Positions 10,604-22,313 of a stretch of DNA of 64,000 nt are shown here, in pieces (within the stretch, counting starts at the first letter, position 1; each line of letters starts with the position of its first letter). The DNA comes from Burkholderiales bacterium (GTDB lineage: Bacteria; Pseudomonadota; Gammaproteobacteria; Burkholderiales; Methylophilaceae): assembly GCA_030827595.1 (NCBI GenBank), contig JAURED010000001.1, positions 29,061 to 93,060 on the forward strand, in the 5' to 3' direction. Below the pieces are notes generated by a model. That model did no database searches and had not been told where the DNA came from. It worked only from the letters and a program-made list of their open reading frames with translations. The position numbers were made by a program, and so were the translations under genes.

Positions 10604-11313
10604 GCAGAATTATATTTATCTATTTAATTTTTTTTAATTTTCTTGTTCACGCTGAGGAAAAAATTAATATAGCCTATGCATCAAGCTTGCATCCGATTAT
10701 GCAAAATATTTTACTCGAATTTGAAAAAGACCTTAATTACAAGGTTGCCTTTTCCTCTGGAGGTTCAGGAAGTTTAGCTCAACAGGCCTTGCGTGGGGCT
10801 CCCTTTGATATGATTATTTCAGCAGATCCAACATGGATTCAATATTTAAATAACAAACACATTTTAAAAGACAAGCAGGATTGGATCTCTAATCAATTAG
10901 TCTTCATCAGCAATCAAAAGAAAGATTTAATGCAATTGAAAATTTCCAAAAATGAAAAGTTATGTTTAGCTGATCCCCAGCTTGCTCCACTGGGGACATA
11001 CAGTTATCAAGTCATAAATTTTTACCAATTAAAATTTGCTAAAAAAAGTATTTTGCATATTAGGGATTCAGCATCTCTTCTCTCAAATTTAAAAATGGGT
11101 GAGTGCGACTATGGAATTATCTTTGCGTCCGATTTAAAAAAAATAAATAATAGGTATCACTATCAAAATATACCTCTAAATAGTCATCAGGAAATTATTT
11201 ATTCCATAGGCATCATCACAAATAATGCCATTAATGAAAAATTTATTTCATTTTTAAACTCAGAAAAAACCAAAATTAAACTTATCGATCAAGGGTTTAT
11301 AATACGTCCATGA
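10600..11313 (+). CDS. modA: Molybdate ABC transporter substrate-binding protein
   Basis: INIAYASSLHPIMQNILLEFEK...FSSGGSGSLAQQALRGAPFDMIISAD; followed by modB and modC. Confidence 0.88.
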   Translation: MSRIIFIYLIFFNFLVHAEEKINIAYASSLHPIMQNILLEFEKDLNYKVAFSSGGSGSLAQQALRGAPFDMIISADPTWIQYLNNKHILKDKQDWISNQLVFISNQKKDLMQLKISKNEKLCLADPQLAPLGTYSYQVINFYQLKFAKKSILHIRDSASLLSNLKMGECDYGIIFASDLKKINNRYHYQNIPLNSHQEIIYSIGIITNNAINEKFISFLNSEKTKIKLIDQGFIIRP

Positions 11314-11978
11314 TTACTTTGACTGATTATGAAATTACTGTACTGATTTTATCGAGTAAAGTAGCAATTATTTCATCACTGATCATATCCATTCCTGCAT
11401 TTTTTCTGGGCCTTGCCTTGGCCACTAAGCAATTTTACGGAAAATCTATAATTGACAGCGTCATTCATCTACCCCTGGTTCTTCCTCCCGTTGTAATTGG
11501 GTTTTTATTATTAATTATTTTTGGTAAAAATGGATTATTAGGTTCCCCTTTTTATTCACTATTCGGGTGGTCCATCTCATTTACCTGGGTTGCAGCAATT
11601 ATTGCTTCTTGTGTGATGTCCTTTCCACTATTTGTGCGCTCAATAAGGCAATCAATTGCAGAAATTGATCCAAAACTGATTGAGGCAGCAAGAACTTTAG
11701 GAGCTAATAGGTTAAAAATATTAAAAACAATCATTATCCCCCTTTCCAAAAATGGCATCATCTCTGGTTTAGTTTTGAGCTTTAGCCGAAGTTTGGGAGA
11801 ATTTGGTGCAACGATCACCTTTGCTGGAAATATATTTGGAGAAACACAAACTATTCCACTAGCAATTTATTCCTCTCTTCAGGATCCTGATGCCAGCCAT
11901 GTGGTGATGAGGCTCGTCATTATTAGTATCACTATTTCGTTTATTGCCTTATTTGTGAGTAACAGGTTCGCAAAATGA
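11310..11978 (+). CDS. modB: Molybdate ABC transporter permease
   Basis: LPLVLPPVVIGFLLL...EAARTLGANRLKILKTIIIPLSKNGIISGLVLSFSRSLGEFGATITFAGN. Confidence 0.93.
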   Translation: MITLTDYEITVLILSSKVAIISSLIISIPAFFLGLALATKQFYGKSIIDSVIHLPLVLPPVVIGFLLLIIFGKNGLLGSPFYSLFGWSISFTWVAAIIASCVMSFPLFVRSIRQSIAEIDPKLIEAARTLGANRLKILKTIIIPLSKNGIISGLVLSFSRSLGEFGATITFAGNIFGETQTIPLAIYSSLQDPDASHVVMRLVIISITISFIALFVSNRFAK

Positions 11979-12607
11979 TTGATTTAAACTTTTCATACAG
12001 TAACCCGTCACTTAAATTGGCTATTCGCCTTCAAAGCAAAGCTATGATTTTAGGATTTAGTGGAGATTCTGGCGTAGGAAAATCGACTTTATTTAATATC
12101 GTTTCAGGTCTTCTTGAACCAGAAAAGGGGAATATTGTTATTGATCATAATGTTCTCTATGATTCAAAATCTCATACTAACGTTTTGCCTAAAGCAAGAA
12201 ATATTGGATATGTATTTCAAGATCTCAGACTATTTCCACATTTAAATGTGTACCAAAATATAAAATATGCATCCACATCTCAACAACATATCGATGAAAT
12301 TATAGAGCTTTTAGAATTAGAAAAAGTAATTAACAAAGATATTAAACTTCTATCAGGAGGTGAGTCGCAACGGGTCGCGATTGCTCGAAGTTTAGCCTCT
12401 GATCCTAAAATTTTACTTCTAGACGAATCATTTAATGCCATTCATCTTACTCAAAGAAAAATAATTACCAGAAAATTAAAAAATTACATTTCCCAAAAAA
12501 AGATCTCAACTTTATTTATTAGTCACCAACACAATGAAATAAAAAGTTTTGCAGACGAGGTCTACACCATGCAGAATATTCGTGGAATTGTAAAAATGAC
12601 GAGATAA
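11975..12607 (+). CDS. modC: Molybdate ABC transporter ATP-binding protein, short form
   Basis: GDSGVGKSTL Walker A, LSGGESQRVAIARSL signature, ILLLDES Walker B; 210 aa, no TOBE domain visible. Confidence 0.85.
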   Translation: MIDLNFSYSNPSLKLAIRLQSKAMILGFSGDSGVGKSTLFNIVSGLLEPEKGNIVIDHNVLYDSKSHTNVLPKARNIGYVFQDLRLFPHLNVYQNIKYASTSQQHIDEIIELLELEKVINKDIKLLSGGESQRVAIARSLASDPKILLLDESFNAIHLTQRKIITRKLKNYISQKKISTLFISHQHNEIKSFADEVYTMQNIRGIVKMTR

Positions 12608-12608
12608 G

Positions 12609-12684
12609 TGGTAGGGTGTGCGAGATTCGAACTCGCGACCAACGGATTAAAAGTCCGCTGCTCTACCAACTGAGCTAACACCCC
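12609..12684 (-). tRNA. tRNA-Lys(TTT)
   Basis: Reverse complement GGGGTGTTAGCTCAGTTGGTAGAGCAGCGGACTTTTAATCCGTTGGTCGCGAGTTCGAATCTCGCACACCCTACCA; loop CTTTTAA. Confidence 0.95.
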
Positions 12685-12746
12685 ATAAATCAAACACGCA
12701 ATTATGGACTAGATCATCGAAATGGTCAATAAACATAGAGGAATAA

Positions 12747-14102
12747 TTAGCGCATTCCTGGAAATTTTCCTGCCAAACCTCTCATCATTTTTGATAATCC
12801 GCCTTTAGAAAATAGCTTCATCATTTTGCGCATTTGTTCATACTGGGTCAATAATCTATTGATATCTTGAACTTGTGTACCGGAACCATTGGCAATCCTC
12901 TGCTTTCTTTTTGCTTTTATTAAATCTGGATCTCTTCGTTCTAATGGGGTCATAGAATTGATAATGGCCTCAATTTGAATCAATGATTTATCTCCATCCT
13001 CAGGATTGATTTTCTGTTGTGCTTGACCCATGAGTTGAGCAGGCATTTTTTCCATCAATGCACCTACACCACCCATTTTTTTCATTTGGGTTATTTGATT
13101 TTTAAAGTCTTCTAAATCAAAGTTTTTTCCTGACTTAACTTTTTCAGCCAGCTTTAAAGCTTCTTTTTGATCTACATTTTTTTGAGCTTCTTCGACTAAG
13201 CCCACAATGTCACCCATGCCAAGGATTCTTGAGGCTAAGCGATCAGGATAAAAGGGTTCAATACCATTTATTTTTTCACTCACACCTACAAACTTAATAG
13301 GCTTTCCAATTACATGTTTTGCAGACAGTGCTGCTCCGCCTCGGGAGTCTCCATCAACTTTTGTTAATATAATTCCTGTTAACTCGAGAGCCTGATTGAA
13401 GGCTTGTGCAGTGTTGACCGCATCTTGTCCTTGCATTGAGTCCACAACAAATAAAGTCTCTGCTGGATCAAGTTGTTTGTGCAATTTTCTGATTTCATCC
13501 ATCATGGCCTCATCAATGGACGTTCTTCCAGCAGTATCAAATATGATCACGTCATAAAAATGCTTTTTAGAAAATTCAACAGATGCTTTTGCAATGGCCA
13601 ACGGTTTATCCTGTGGGGAGGAGTCAAAACAATCAACATCAATACTTTTTGCCAAAGTTTTTAATTGCTCTATCGCCGCTGGACGATAGACATCGGCACT
13701 AACTAATAAAACTTTTTTCTTTTGTTCTTTTAATAATCGAGCTAATTTTGCAGATGTGGTAGTTTTACCAGAGCCCTGAAGACCAGCCATGAGCACTATA
13801 GAGGGTGGTTTTTTTGCGATATTCAATGGTGCATTTTCTGGGCCCATGAGATTAGTTAATTCGTCTTGAACAATTTTAACTATGGCATCGCCGGGGGATA
13901 CAGACTTTAAAACGTCGGTTCCAATCGCCTTTGCTTTGACTTCATCAATAAAAAATTTAACTACGGGAATTGCGACATCAGCCTCGATCAGGGCAATACG
14001 AACTTCTCGCATCGCATCACTAATATTATCCTCTGTAAACCTCGCTTGGCCTGAGATCTTTCGAACAACTGACTGAAGTTTATCGGTTAAATTTTCTAAC
14101 AT
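12747..14102 (-). CDS. ffh: Signal recognition particle protein Ffh
   Basis: GLQGSGKTTTSAKLA, DTAGRTSIDE, C-terminal M-domain (GSGTQVQDINRLLTQYEQMRKMMK). Confidence 0.98.
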   Translation of the reverse strand: MLENLTDKLQSVVRKISGQARFTEDNISDAMREVRIALIEADVAIPVVKFFIDEVKAKAIGTDVLKSVSPGDAIVKIVQDELTNLMGPENAPLNIAKKPPSIVLMAGLQGSGKTTTSAKLARLLKEQKKKVLLVSADVYRPAAIEQLKTLAKSIDVDCFDSSPQDKPLAIAKASVEFSKKHFYDVIIFDTAGRTSIDEAMMDEIRKLHKQLDPAETLFVVDSMQGQDAVNTAQAFNQALELTGIILTKVDGDSRGGAALSAKHVIGKPIKFVGVSEKINGIEPFYPDRLASRILGMGDIVGLVEEAQKNVDQKEALKLAEKVKSGKNFDLEDFKNQITQMKKMGGVGALMEKMPAQLMGQAQQKINPEDGDKSLIQIEAIINSMTPLERRDPDLIKAKRKQRIANGSGTQVQDINRLLTQYEQMRKMMKLFSKGGLSKMMRGLAGKFPGMR

Positions 14103-14157
14103 ACTGAGTTATATCACCTATAATATAAATAGTTATTGTAAATCATTAAACATACTT

Positions 14158-14937
14158 ATGTTGTATTTGAGTTCTTACATATTTGCACTGTTATTATATT
14201 GGCTGAGCCTTTTTAATTTCAACGATAAATATATCAGCGTTAAAAGACTATCTGTCGCATTAGCCTTAATTTGTCATGCATTGCTCATTTATTATGATGT
14301 CTTGCTCCGCTCATTAAATTTTGATTTTTCAAATGCTCTGTTAGTGGTGAGTATTATCACCGTATTTTTCTACTTAATATTTAATATAAAAATGCATCAC
14401 AAGGGATTAGAAAAAATCATTATTATTCCCACTATTGGAATATTGATTTTTCATAGTATATTCTCCCATGAACATGCCATTCGAAATGATGACTCTATTT
14501 ATTATCTTTTGCATATTGGTATTGCAATTTTAGGGTATGGCTTGTTAACGTATTCAGCATTTTTTTCAATTTTTATAATGTTTTTAGAAAAAAATCTTCA
14601 TAGAAAAAAGTTATCTTCTTTTTTTTCATCCGAAAATTCATTATTGGGAATGGAAAAATTCTTATTTTTTATTTTAGGGTTTGGATTTATTTTACTCACC
14701 ATCACCATCTTTACAGGCGTTTTCTTCTCAAATCAAATATTTGGACAGCCTTTTATTTTTAATCATAAAACTTTTTTTGGAATAACATCTTGGATATTTT
14801 ATGCGTATGTTTTATACCAGAGATTTTTTAACGGACTAAGAGGGAAAAAAGCCTTACATTATTCGCTGACAGCTTTTATCCTTCTTCTGCTCTCTTACTT
14901 TGGCAGTAAGTTTGTAATCGAGTACTTACTTAGCTAA
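14158..14937 (+). CDS. CcsA/HemX-like cytochrome c assembly membrane protein
   Basis: YYLLHIGIAILGYGLLTYSAFFSIFIMFLEKNL and HKTFFGITSWIFYAYVLYQRFFNGLRGKKA; divergent to ffh. Confidence 0.8.
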   Translation: MLYLSSYIFALLLYWLSLFNFNDKYISVKRLSVALALICHALLIYYDVLLRSLNFDFSNALLVVSIITVFFYLIFNIKMHHKGLEKIIIIPTIGILIFHSIFSHEHAIRNDDSIYYLLHIGIAILGYGLLTYSAFFSIFIMFLEKNLHRKKLSSFFSSENSLLGMEKFLFFILGFGFILLTITIFTGVFFSNQIFGQPFIFNHKTFFGITSWIFYAYVLYQRFFNGLRGKKALHYSLTAFILLLLSYFGSKFVIEYLLS

Positions 14938-15599
14938 TCCTCAAGTGAAATAATTGGCCAATGATTGGCTTGAGCTTCTTTTATGAGAGTTTTATCCGGA
15001 TTAACGCATACAGGGTCTGACACAGCTTTTAACAAGGGAAGATCATTCAAGGAATCTGAATAAAAAAAACTTTTTTCAAATTGATGGAAATCGTAATTAT
15101 TTTCTTTCAACCACTGATTAAGCCTTGTAACTTTTCCTTCTTTAAATGAAGGTAATCCGTTAACTTTCCCGGTAAATTCACCCGCCACTTCTTCTGGATC
15201 CGTGCCAATCAAATAATCTATATCAAACAGCTTGGCAATGGGCCTAGTGATATATGAATTGGTGGCCGTAATCACAATACAAAGATCGCCTCGTTTTTGA
15301 TGCTTCTTCACCAATTCAAGTGATTTTTTGCTGACAAGAGGTTTTATCACTGTCTCAATGTATTCATGTCTTAAGTTATCTAATTTATCTCGATTATTTT
15401 CTTTAAGCGGTCGAAATTGAAACTCGCAAAAGGCATATATATCTAAGGTTCCGTTTTGATAGTCTTGATAAAAAATTTCATTTTTTTCCTGATGAAGCTT
15501 GGGATCTAGCAAATGATGTTTTATCAGAAATTTTGCCCAATTGTAATCAGAGTCCCCCCTTAACAAGGTGTTATCAAGATCAAATAAGGCTAAATCCAA
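14934..15599 (-). CDS. HAD-IB family hydrolase (SerB-like)
   Basis: ALFDLDNTLLRGDSDYNW, ITATNSYI, FFYSDSLNDLPLL motifs. Confidence 0.88.
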   Translation of the reverse strand: MDLALFDLDNTLLRGDSDYNWAKFLIKHHLLDPKLHQEKNEIFYQDYQNGTLDIYAFCEFQFRPLKENNRDKLDNLRHEYIETVIKPLVSKKSLELVKKHQKRGDLCIVITATNSYITRPIAKLFDIDYLIGTDPEEVAGEFTGKVNGLPSFKEGKVTRLNQWLKENNYDFHQFEKSFFYSDSLNDLPLLKAVSDPVCVNPDKTLIKEAQANHWPIISLED

Positions 15600-15601
15600 A
15601 A

Positions 15602-17137
15602 TTAAACCTGAGGATGAGCTCTTTCAAGCTTTGAAGTAATTTTATTAACTGCATTGATATAAGCTTTTGCAGAGGCAATCACAATATCTGTATCTGAACC
15701 TTGCCCATTCACAATTCGACCACCCTTTGTAAGTCGAACAGTAACTTCACCTTGAGCGTCGGTTCCTGTCGTAATGTTATTCACAGAGAAGAGCAATAGC
15801 TCTGCATCGGATTGTACAATTTTTTCAATAGCCTTAAATGTTGCATCAACCAAACCACTGCCCTCAGAGGTTTCTGATTTATTTTCACCATTACAATTAA
15901 TCACAATTGAAGAATGAGGATTTTGATTAATTTCAGAGGTGGCCTTTAATGCAACCAGTTTAAAACTCTCTTGCATGGCTGAGGAGTATTCATCGCTGAT
16001 GAGGGCGTGAATATCTTCATCAAAAATTTCAGATTTTTTATCAGCTAACAGTTTAAATTTATCAAAAGCTGCATTCACTAATTCATCGGTATCTAATTGA
16101 ATTCCCAGCGCATCAAGTCTGCTCTTAAAAGCATTGCGTCCAGACAATTTACCCAGCGATATTTTATTAGCACCCCAGCCCACATCTTCGGCTTTCATAA
16201 TTTCATAAGTTTCACGATGTTTTAACACACCATCCTGGTGAATACCGGACTCATGTGCAAAAGCATTAGCCCCAACAATCGCCTTATTTGGCTGAACTGC
16301 ATAACCGGTAATGGTTGAGACAAGTTTTGAGGTGGGTACGATAAATTCAGTATTAATTGAACTGGTTAAGTTAAAAACATCTTGTCTTGTTTTGATGGTC
16401 ATAACAATTTCCTCAAGACTTGCATTTCCTGCTCTTTCACCAAGACCATTAATGGTACATTCAACTTGTCTCGCACCATTCAAAACAGCAGCTAACGAGT
16501 TGGCAACCGCCATTCCTAGATCGTTGTGACAATGTGTTGACCATATTACGTTTTTAGAATTTGGAACTTTTTCAATTAACTGTTTGATTCGATCTCCCCA
16601 CTGAAAAGGAATCGAGTACCCAACAGTATCAGGAACATTAATGGTTTTTGCACCCGCCTGAATAACTGCATCAAAGACTTCAATGAGGAATGGAATCTCT
16701 GATCGAACAGCATCCTCTGCTGAAAACTCAACATCATCTGTAAACTCTAATGCCCATTTAACCGCTTCTACAGCTCGCTCACGCACCTGATCAGGAGTCA
16801 TACGTAATTTATTTACCATGTGAATCGGACTTGTAGCTATAAAGGTGTGTATTCTTCCTGATTTTGCATGCTTAATGGCGTTCCCGGCACGATCGATATC
16901 GTTTCTCACTGCTCGGGCTAATGAACACACGGTAGATTTGGTTACTTTTTTAGAAACAGCTTCTATGGCACTAAAATCTCCTGGGCTTGCTGCTGCAAAA
17001 CCAGCCTCAATAATATCCACACCAAGCTTTTCAAGTTGGAGAGCTATTCTAACCTTCTCCTCTTGGGTCATCGAAGCCCCAGGGCTTTGTTCGCCATCCC
17101 TGAGTGTTGTATCAAAAACAATTAATTTTTCAGTCAT
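15602..17137 (-). CDS. leuA: 2-isopropylmalate synthase
   Basis: [52 protein letters not shown]-terminal allosteric domain. Confidence 0.98.
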   Translation of the reverse strand: MTEKLIVFDTTLRDGEQSPGASMTQEEKVRIALQLEKLGVDIIEAGFAAASPGDFSAIEAVSKKVTKSTVCSLARAVRNDIDRAGNAIKHAKSGRIHTFIATSPIHMVNKLRMTPDQVRERAVEAVKWALEFTDDVEFSAEDAVRSEIPFLIEVFDAVIQAGAKTINVPDTVGYSIPFQWGDRIKQLIEKVPNSKNVIWSTHCHNDLGMAVANSLAAVLNGARQVECTINGLGERAGNASLEEIVMTIKTRQDVFNLTSSINTEFIVPTSKLVSTITGYAVQPNKAIVGANAFAHESGIHQDGVLKHRETYEIMKAEDVGWGANKISLGKLSGRNAFKSRLDALGIQLDTDELVNAAFDKFKLLADKKSEIFDEDIHALISDEYSSAMQESFKLVALKATSEINQNPHSSIVINCNGENKSETSEGSGLVDATFKAIEKIVQSDAELLLFSVNNITTGTDAQGEVTVRLTKGGRIVNGQGSDTDIVIASAKAYINAVNKITSKLERAHPQV

Positions 17138-17901
17138 TTTTTCTTAGTATTTTGTTTTACATTAAAGTTTTCTTTAAAAAAATTGGCATACCCGGATAAG
17201 AGATAGCCAAGCAAGATGATAAAAATAATTTCAGCGGGACTGTGTGACAAGAGTGAGAACGCCAAAACAATCAGCAAAATAGATACGGAAGGTACGCTAT
17301 TCCTTAAATTTAAGTCCTTACCGCTATAGTATTTGATGTCGGTAACCATTGATAAAGCCGCAATTAAAATCATAATCCATGCAAACCATTGCATTTGAAA
17401 AAAATTAAAAAATGTATCATTACCACTAATACCGTTATCGATACAAACCCAAATAAATGCTGCTATAAGCGCTGCTGCCGCAGGAGATGGAAGTCCAAAA
17501 AAATATTTTTTTTCTGACATATCTAATTTTGTGTTGAATCTTGCGAGGCGAAATGCAGCACAAGCACAATAAATAAAAGCCCCAATCCAACCAATTTTTC
17601 CTAATGGCTTGAGAGCCCATACGTACATCACTAAGGCGGGAGCTACCCCAAATGACACCATATCTGAAAGACTGTCGTATTCAGCGCCAAATTTACTTTC
17701 TGTATTCGTGAGTCGAGCAACTCTTCCATCAAGCCCGTCCATTACCAAGGCCAAAAAAATAGCTAATGCGGCAAATTCAAATTTACCATTCATCGCATTA
17801 AGGATTGAAAAAAAACCAAAAAATAATGCCGCTGTCGTAAATAAATTTGGCAACAAATAAAATTCAGATTGTTTTTTTAAATTTTTATCATTTTTTACCA
17901 T
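17134..17901 (-). CDS. pssA: CDP-diacylglycerol--serine O-phosphatidyltransferase
   Basis: [39 protein letters not shown]-alcohol phosphatidyltransferase motif; upstream of leuA. Confidence 0.93.
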   Translation of the reverse strand: MVKNDKNLKKQSEFYLLPNLFTTAALFFGFFSILNAMNGKFEFAALAIFLALVMDGLDGRVARLTNTESKFGAEYDSLSDMVSFGVAPALVMYVWALKPLGKIGWIGAFIYCACAAFRLARFNTKLDMSEKKYFFGLPSPAAAALIAAFIWVCIDNGISGNDTFFNFFQMQWFAWIMILIAALSMVTDIKYYSGKDLNLRNSVPSVSILLIVLAFSLLSHSPAEIIFIILLGYLLSGYANFFKENFNVKQNTKKK

Positions 17902-17963
17902 CCTGCAATTTTATCCTAGTTCCCCCTTTTTTTCATCGAAATTAATATTCAATCCACTTATAA

Positions 17964-19094
<1,131 letters not shown>

Positions 19095-19157
19095 ACAGCT
19101 TTTTCATTCTCAAAATATGCTAAAATTCGACTTTAAATTTTTAAGATTGAAGTAAAC

Positions 19158-19472
19158 ATGATTTCTTTAGCCTATGCCAATACTGCCGTTGCTCCCGGCG
19201 GTCTAATGAGCTTTGTTCCATTTATTATAATTTTTATTTTATTTTATTTCATGCTGATTCGGCCACAAATGAAGCAAGCTAAGGATCATAAAAAATTAAT
19301 CTCAGAACTCAAAAAAGGTGACGAAGTAATGTTGTCCTCAGGAATGATGGGAACCATTGAGAAAGTATCTGATCTCTATATTATCTTAAATGTAGCAAAT
19401 GAAACTAACGTAAAATTCCAAAAAAATTCAGTGCAAACTGTGCTTCCAAAAGGAACCATTAAGTCCATTTAA
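19158..19472 (+). CDS. yajC: Preprotein translocase subunit YajC
   Basis: FIIIFILFYFMLIRPQMKQAKDHKKLISELKKGDEV. Confidence 0.96.
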   Translation: MISLAYANTAVAPGGLMSFVPFIIIFILFYFMLIRPQMKQAKDHKKLISELKKGDEVMLSSGMMGTIEKVSDLYIILNVANETNVKFQKNSVQTVLPKGTIKSI

Positions 19473-19474
19473 CT

Positions 19475-21367
19475 ATGAATCAATATTCACGCTGGCAAAA
19501 TATTTCTATACTGCTGATTGTATTGCTATCAGTTGTCTATGCAATACCTAATTTTTTTGGTGAGGCTCCAGCTGTTCAAATAATGTCATTAAAGTCTGGA
19601 GAAAAAATTGACCCCATTGTTATCTCGCAGGCAGAAAACATACTTAATGAGAATAACATTAGCGTTAATGGGACTATTCTAACCGATGGTTATGTCAAGT
19701 TTAAGCTTGAAAATAATGAAGATCAATTAACGGCAAAAGGACTGCTTGAAGAAAAGCTTGGTCCAAATTTTATTATTGCTTTAAATTTGCTGCCTAACTC
19801 GCCTAACTGGCTTGAGGCCATTGGAGGTCAGCCGATGTACCTAGGGCTGGATCTTAGAGGTGGGGTACATTTCTTGATGCAAGTTGATTTGAGTAATATT
19901 GAGGCAAAAGAATCAACGGGTAAAATCAATGAGATTCGAACTACTTTAAGGGAAAATAAAATTCGATATGATCAAATTGATGTTGAAAGTGGATCAATAT
20001 TCGTTCAATTTACTGATGAAAAAGATTTAAAAAAAGCTAAAGCTTTGTTAACACAAACTGACAGTAGTTTTGAATTTTCAAAAAGAATTAATTTAGGCAA
20101 TACAGGGAATACCCCAAAAATTAAAGAACTGGAAAAAGATAATAAATTTATATTAACTGTGGAAAGTTCTGCAGCAAATAAAGAGGAAATGACCAAATTT
20201 GCAATTAAGCAAAATCTTGAAACGTTAAATAATAGAATCAATGAATTAGGTGTGGCCGAGCCAGTTATTCAACAGCAAGGTGATAACCGTATCGTGGTTC
20301 AGCTCCCAGGGGTTCAGGATACCGCCAAAGCAAAAGAAATTATTGGCCGTACCGCTTTACTAGAAATGCGACTTGTTGATGACGAGGCTTCGCCTTCAAT
20401 CATCGATGAGGCAATTGCTGGAAAAATTCCCTTAGGGCGTGAACTCTATTATGATCGCAATGATAATCCATTATTGCTAAAAAAAGAGGTAATTCTTACT
20501 GGTGAGAATATCAATAATGCTGGTCCTGGTGTGGATAATCAAACAGGACAGTCTATTGTATCTCTAACTCTTGATGGAAAAGGTGCAAACGTATTTAAAA
20601 AAGTTACGCGAGAAAATATTGGCAAAAGAATCGCTATTCTTCTAATTGAAAAAGAATTAACAGAAATTATTACCGCCCCTGTCATCAAAAGTGAAATTGG
20701 TGGTGGCCGCGTTCAAATTACTGGAATGAAAAATGCGCAAGAAGCCACAGATGTTTCATTACTCTTGAGGGCAGGTTCGCTTGCAGCACCAATGGAAATT
20801 ATTGAAGAAAGAACTGTAGGACCAAGCATGGGAAAAGAAAATATTCAAAGAGGTATTCAATCAACTCTTTGGGGTTTTATTGCGGTCATTCTGTTAATTT
20901 CTTTCTACTATATGCTCTTTGGAATATTTTCTTCAATTGCCTTATCTATTAACTTAATTTTATTGATTGCGGTTTTATCAACCCTCCAAGCCACACTAAC
21001 GCTTCCTGGGTTAGCCGCTATGGCTCTGACTGTGGGTATGGCTATTGATTCCAATGTTCTTATCAATGAAAGAATTCGAGATGAAATCAGAAATGGAAAT
21101 ACACCGCAGGCAAGTATTCATCTAGGGTATCAAAAAGCTTGGGGTACTATTCTTGACTCAAACATCACGACATTAATTGCAGGTTTGGCTCTGTTTATGT
21201 TTGGAACGGGACCAATTAAAGGTTTTGCTGTTGTTCATGTTCTCGGTATTCTTACATCAATGTTTTCAGCCATTCTTGTCTCGCGTGCACTCGTGAATTT
21301 ATATTATGGTGCGAAAAGAAAAATTGATAAATTAAACATTGGCGAAATTTACAAGGTAAACAACTAA
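19475..21367 (+). CDS. secD: Protein translocase subunit SecD
   Basis: YLGLDLRGGVHFLMQVD and GMAIDSNVLINERIRDE motifs. Confidence 0.98.
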   Translation: MNQYSRWQNISILLIVLLSVVYAIPNFFGEAPAVQIMSLKSGEKIDPIVISQAENILNENNISVNGTILTDGYVKFKLENNEDQLTAKGLLEEKLGPNFIIALNLLPNSPNWLEAIGGQPMYLGLDLRGGVHFLMQVDLSNIEAKESTGKINEIRTTLRENKIRYDQIDVESGSIFVQFTDEKDLKKAKALLTQTDSSFEFSKRINLGNTGNTPKIKELEKDNKFILTVESSAANKEEMTKFAIKQNLETLNNRINELGVAEPVIQQQGDNRIVVQLPGVQDTAKAKEIIGRTALLEMRLVDDEASPSIIDEAIAGKIPLGRELYYDRNDNPLLLKKEVILTGENINNAGPGVDNQTGQSIVSLTLDGKGANVFKKVTRENIGKRIAILLIEKELTEIITAPVIKSEIGGGRVQITGMKNAQEATDVSLLLRAGSLAAPMEIIEERTVGPSMGKENIQRGIQSTLWGFIAVILLISFYYMLFGIFSSIALSINLILLIAVLSTLQATLTLPGLAAMALTVGMAIDSNVLINERIRDEIRNGNTPQASIHLGYQKAWGTILDSNITTLIAGLALFMFGTGPIKGFAVVHVLGILTSMFSAILVSRALVNLYYGAKRKIDKLNIGEIYKVNN

Positions 21368-21372
21368 AATTT

Positions 21373-22305
21373 ATGGAAATTTTTAGAGTAAGAAACGATA
21401 TCCCTTTTATGAAATACCGTAAAATTTCTGCGGCTATTTCAATCATCACTTTTGTCTTAGCTTTTTTCTTTTTATTTCAAAAGGGTTTAAATTACGGTGT
21501 TGATTTTACCGGTGGTACCATTATTGAAGTCTCCTATCAAGAAAAAGCAAACCTTGATGAAATCAGAGAACAATTAAAAAATATCAATTTGAATGAAATT
21601 CAGGTACAAAATTTTGGCACTGATAAAGATGTTTTAATCAGACTGCCAATCAATGAGCAAATATCAATTGCTGAATTATCGGAAACTGTCAGTCAAGAAT
21701 TATCAGCCTTAGGGAATAATTTTGAAATCAAACGTGTTGAATCGGTTGGCAGCCAAGTTGGTGAGGAGCTTTTTGAAAATGGCGCTTTAGCAATTCTTTT
21801 TGTTTGTATAGGAATCATTCTGTATTTGTCCTTAAGGTTTGAGTGGCGCTTTGCTTTGTCAGCAGTGATTGCAAATATGCATGATGTCATTATCATCCTT
21901 GGCTTCTTTGCACTCTTTCAATGGGAGTTTAATTTAACTGTCCTAGCCGCTGTATTAGCAGTTTTAGGCTACTCCGTGAATGAGTCTGTAGTGGTTTTTG
22001 ATCGAGTTAGGGAAAACTTCAGAAAAATGCGTCGTGCATCAGTAACTGAAGTGATGAATAATGCAATTACCCGAACGATGTCAAGAACCATCATGACCCA
22101 TCTTTCAACCCAAACTGTTGTTATATCGATGCTAATTTTTGGTGGTGAAATATTACATAACTTCTCTTTAGCTTTGACTATTGGAATTCTATTTGGTATC
22201 TACTCATCAATAATGGTCGGTTGTCCAATGGCCCTTTGGTTAGGCACAAACCAGTCTAATCTTGCCGGATCTATTTCTGAAAAAAAAGAAACTGAGTCTC
22301 CCTAA
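21373..22305 (+). CDS. secF: Protein translocase subunit SecF
   Basis: GLNYGVDFTGGTIIEV, GYSVNESVVVFDRVREN, RTIMTHLST. Confidence 0.97.
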   Translation: MEIFRVRNDIPFMKYRKISAAISIITFVLAFFFLFQKGLNYGVDFTGGTIIEVSYQEKANLDEIREQLKNINLNEIQVQNFGTDKDVLIRLPINEQISIAELSETVSQELSALGNNFEIKRVESVGSQVGEELFENGALAILFVCIGIILYLSLRFEWRFALSAVIANMHDVIIILGFFALFQWEFNLTVLAAVLAVLGYSVNESVVVFDRVRENFRKMRRASVTEVMNNAITRTMSRTIMTHLSTQTVVISMLIFGGEILHNFSLALTIGILFGIYSSIMVGCPMALWLGTNQSNLAGSISEKKETESP

Positions 22306-22313
22306 ATCCAAAC

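Noticed and set aside
16845-17147. 100-aa plus-strand ORF opposite leuA
   Set aside because: Antisense to a conserved enzyme; no domain.
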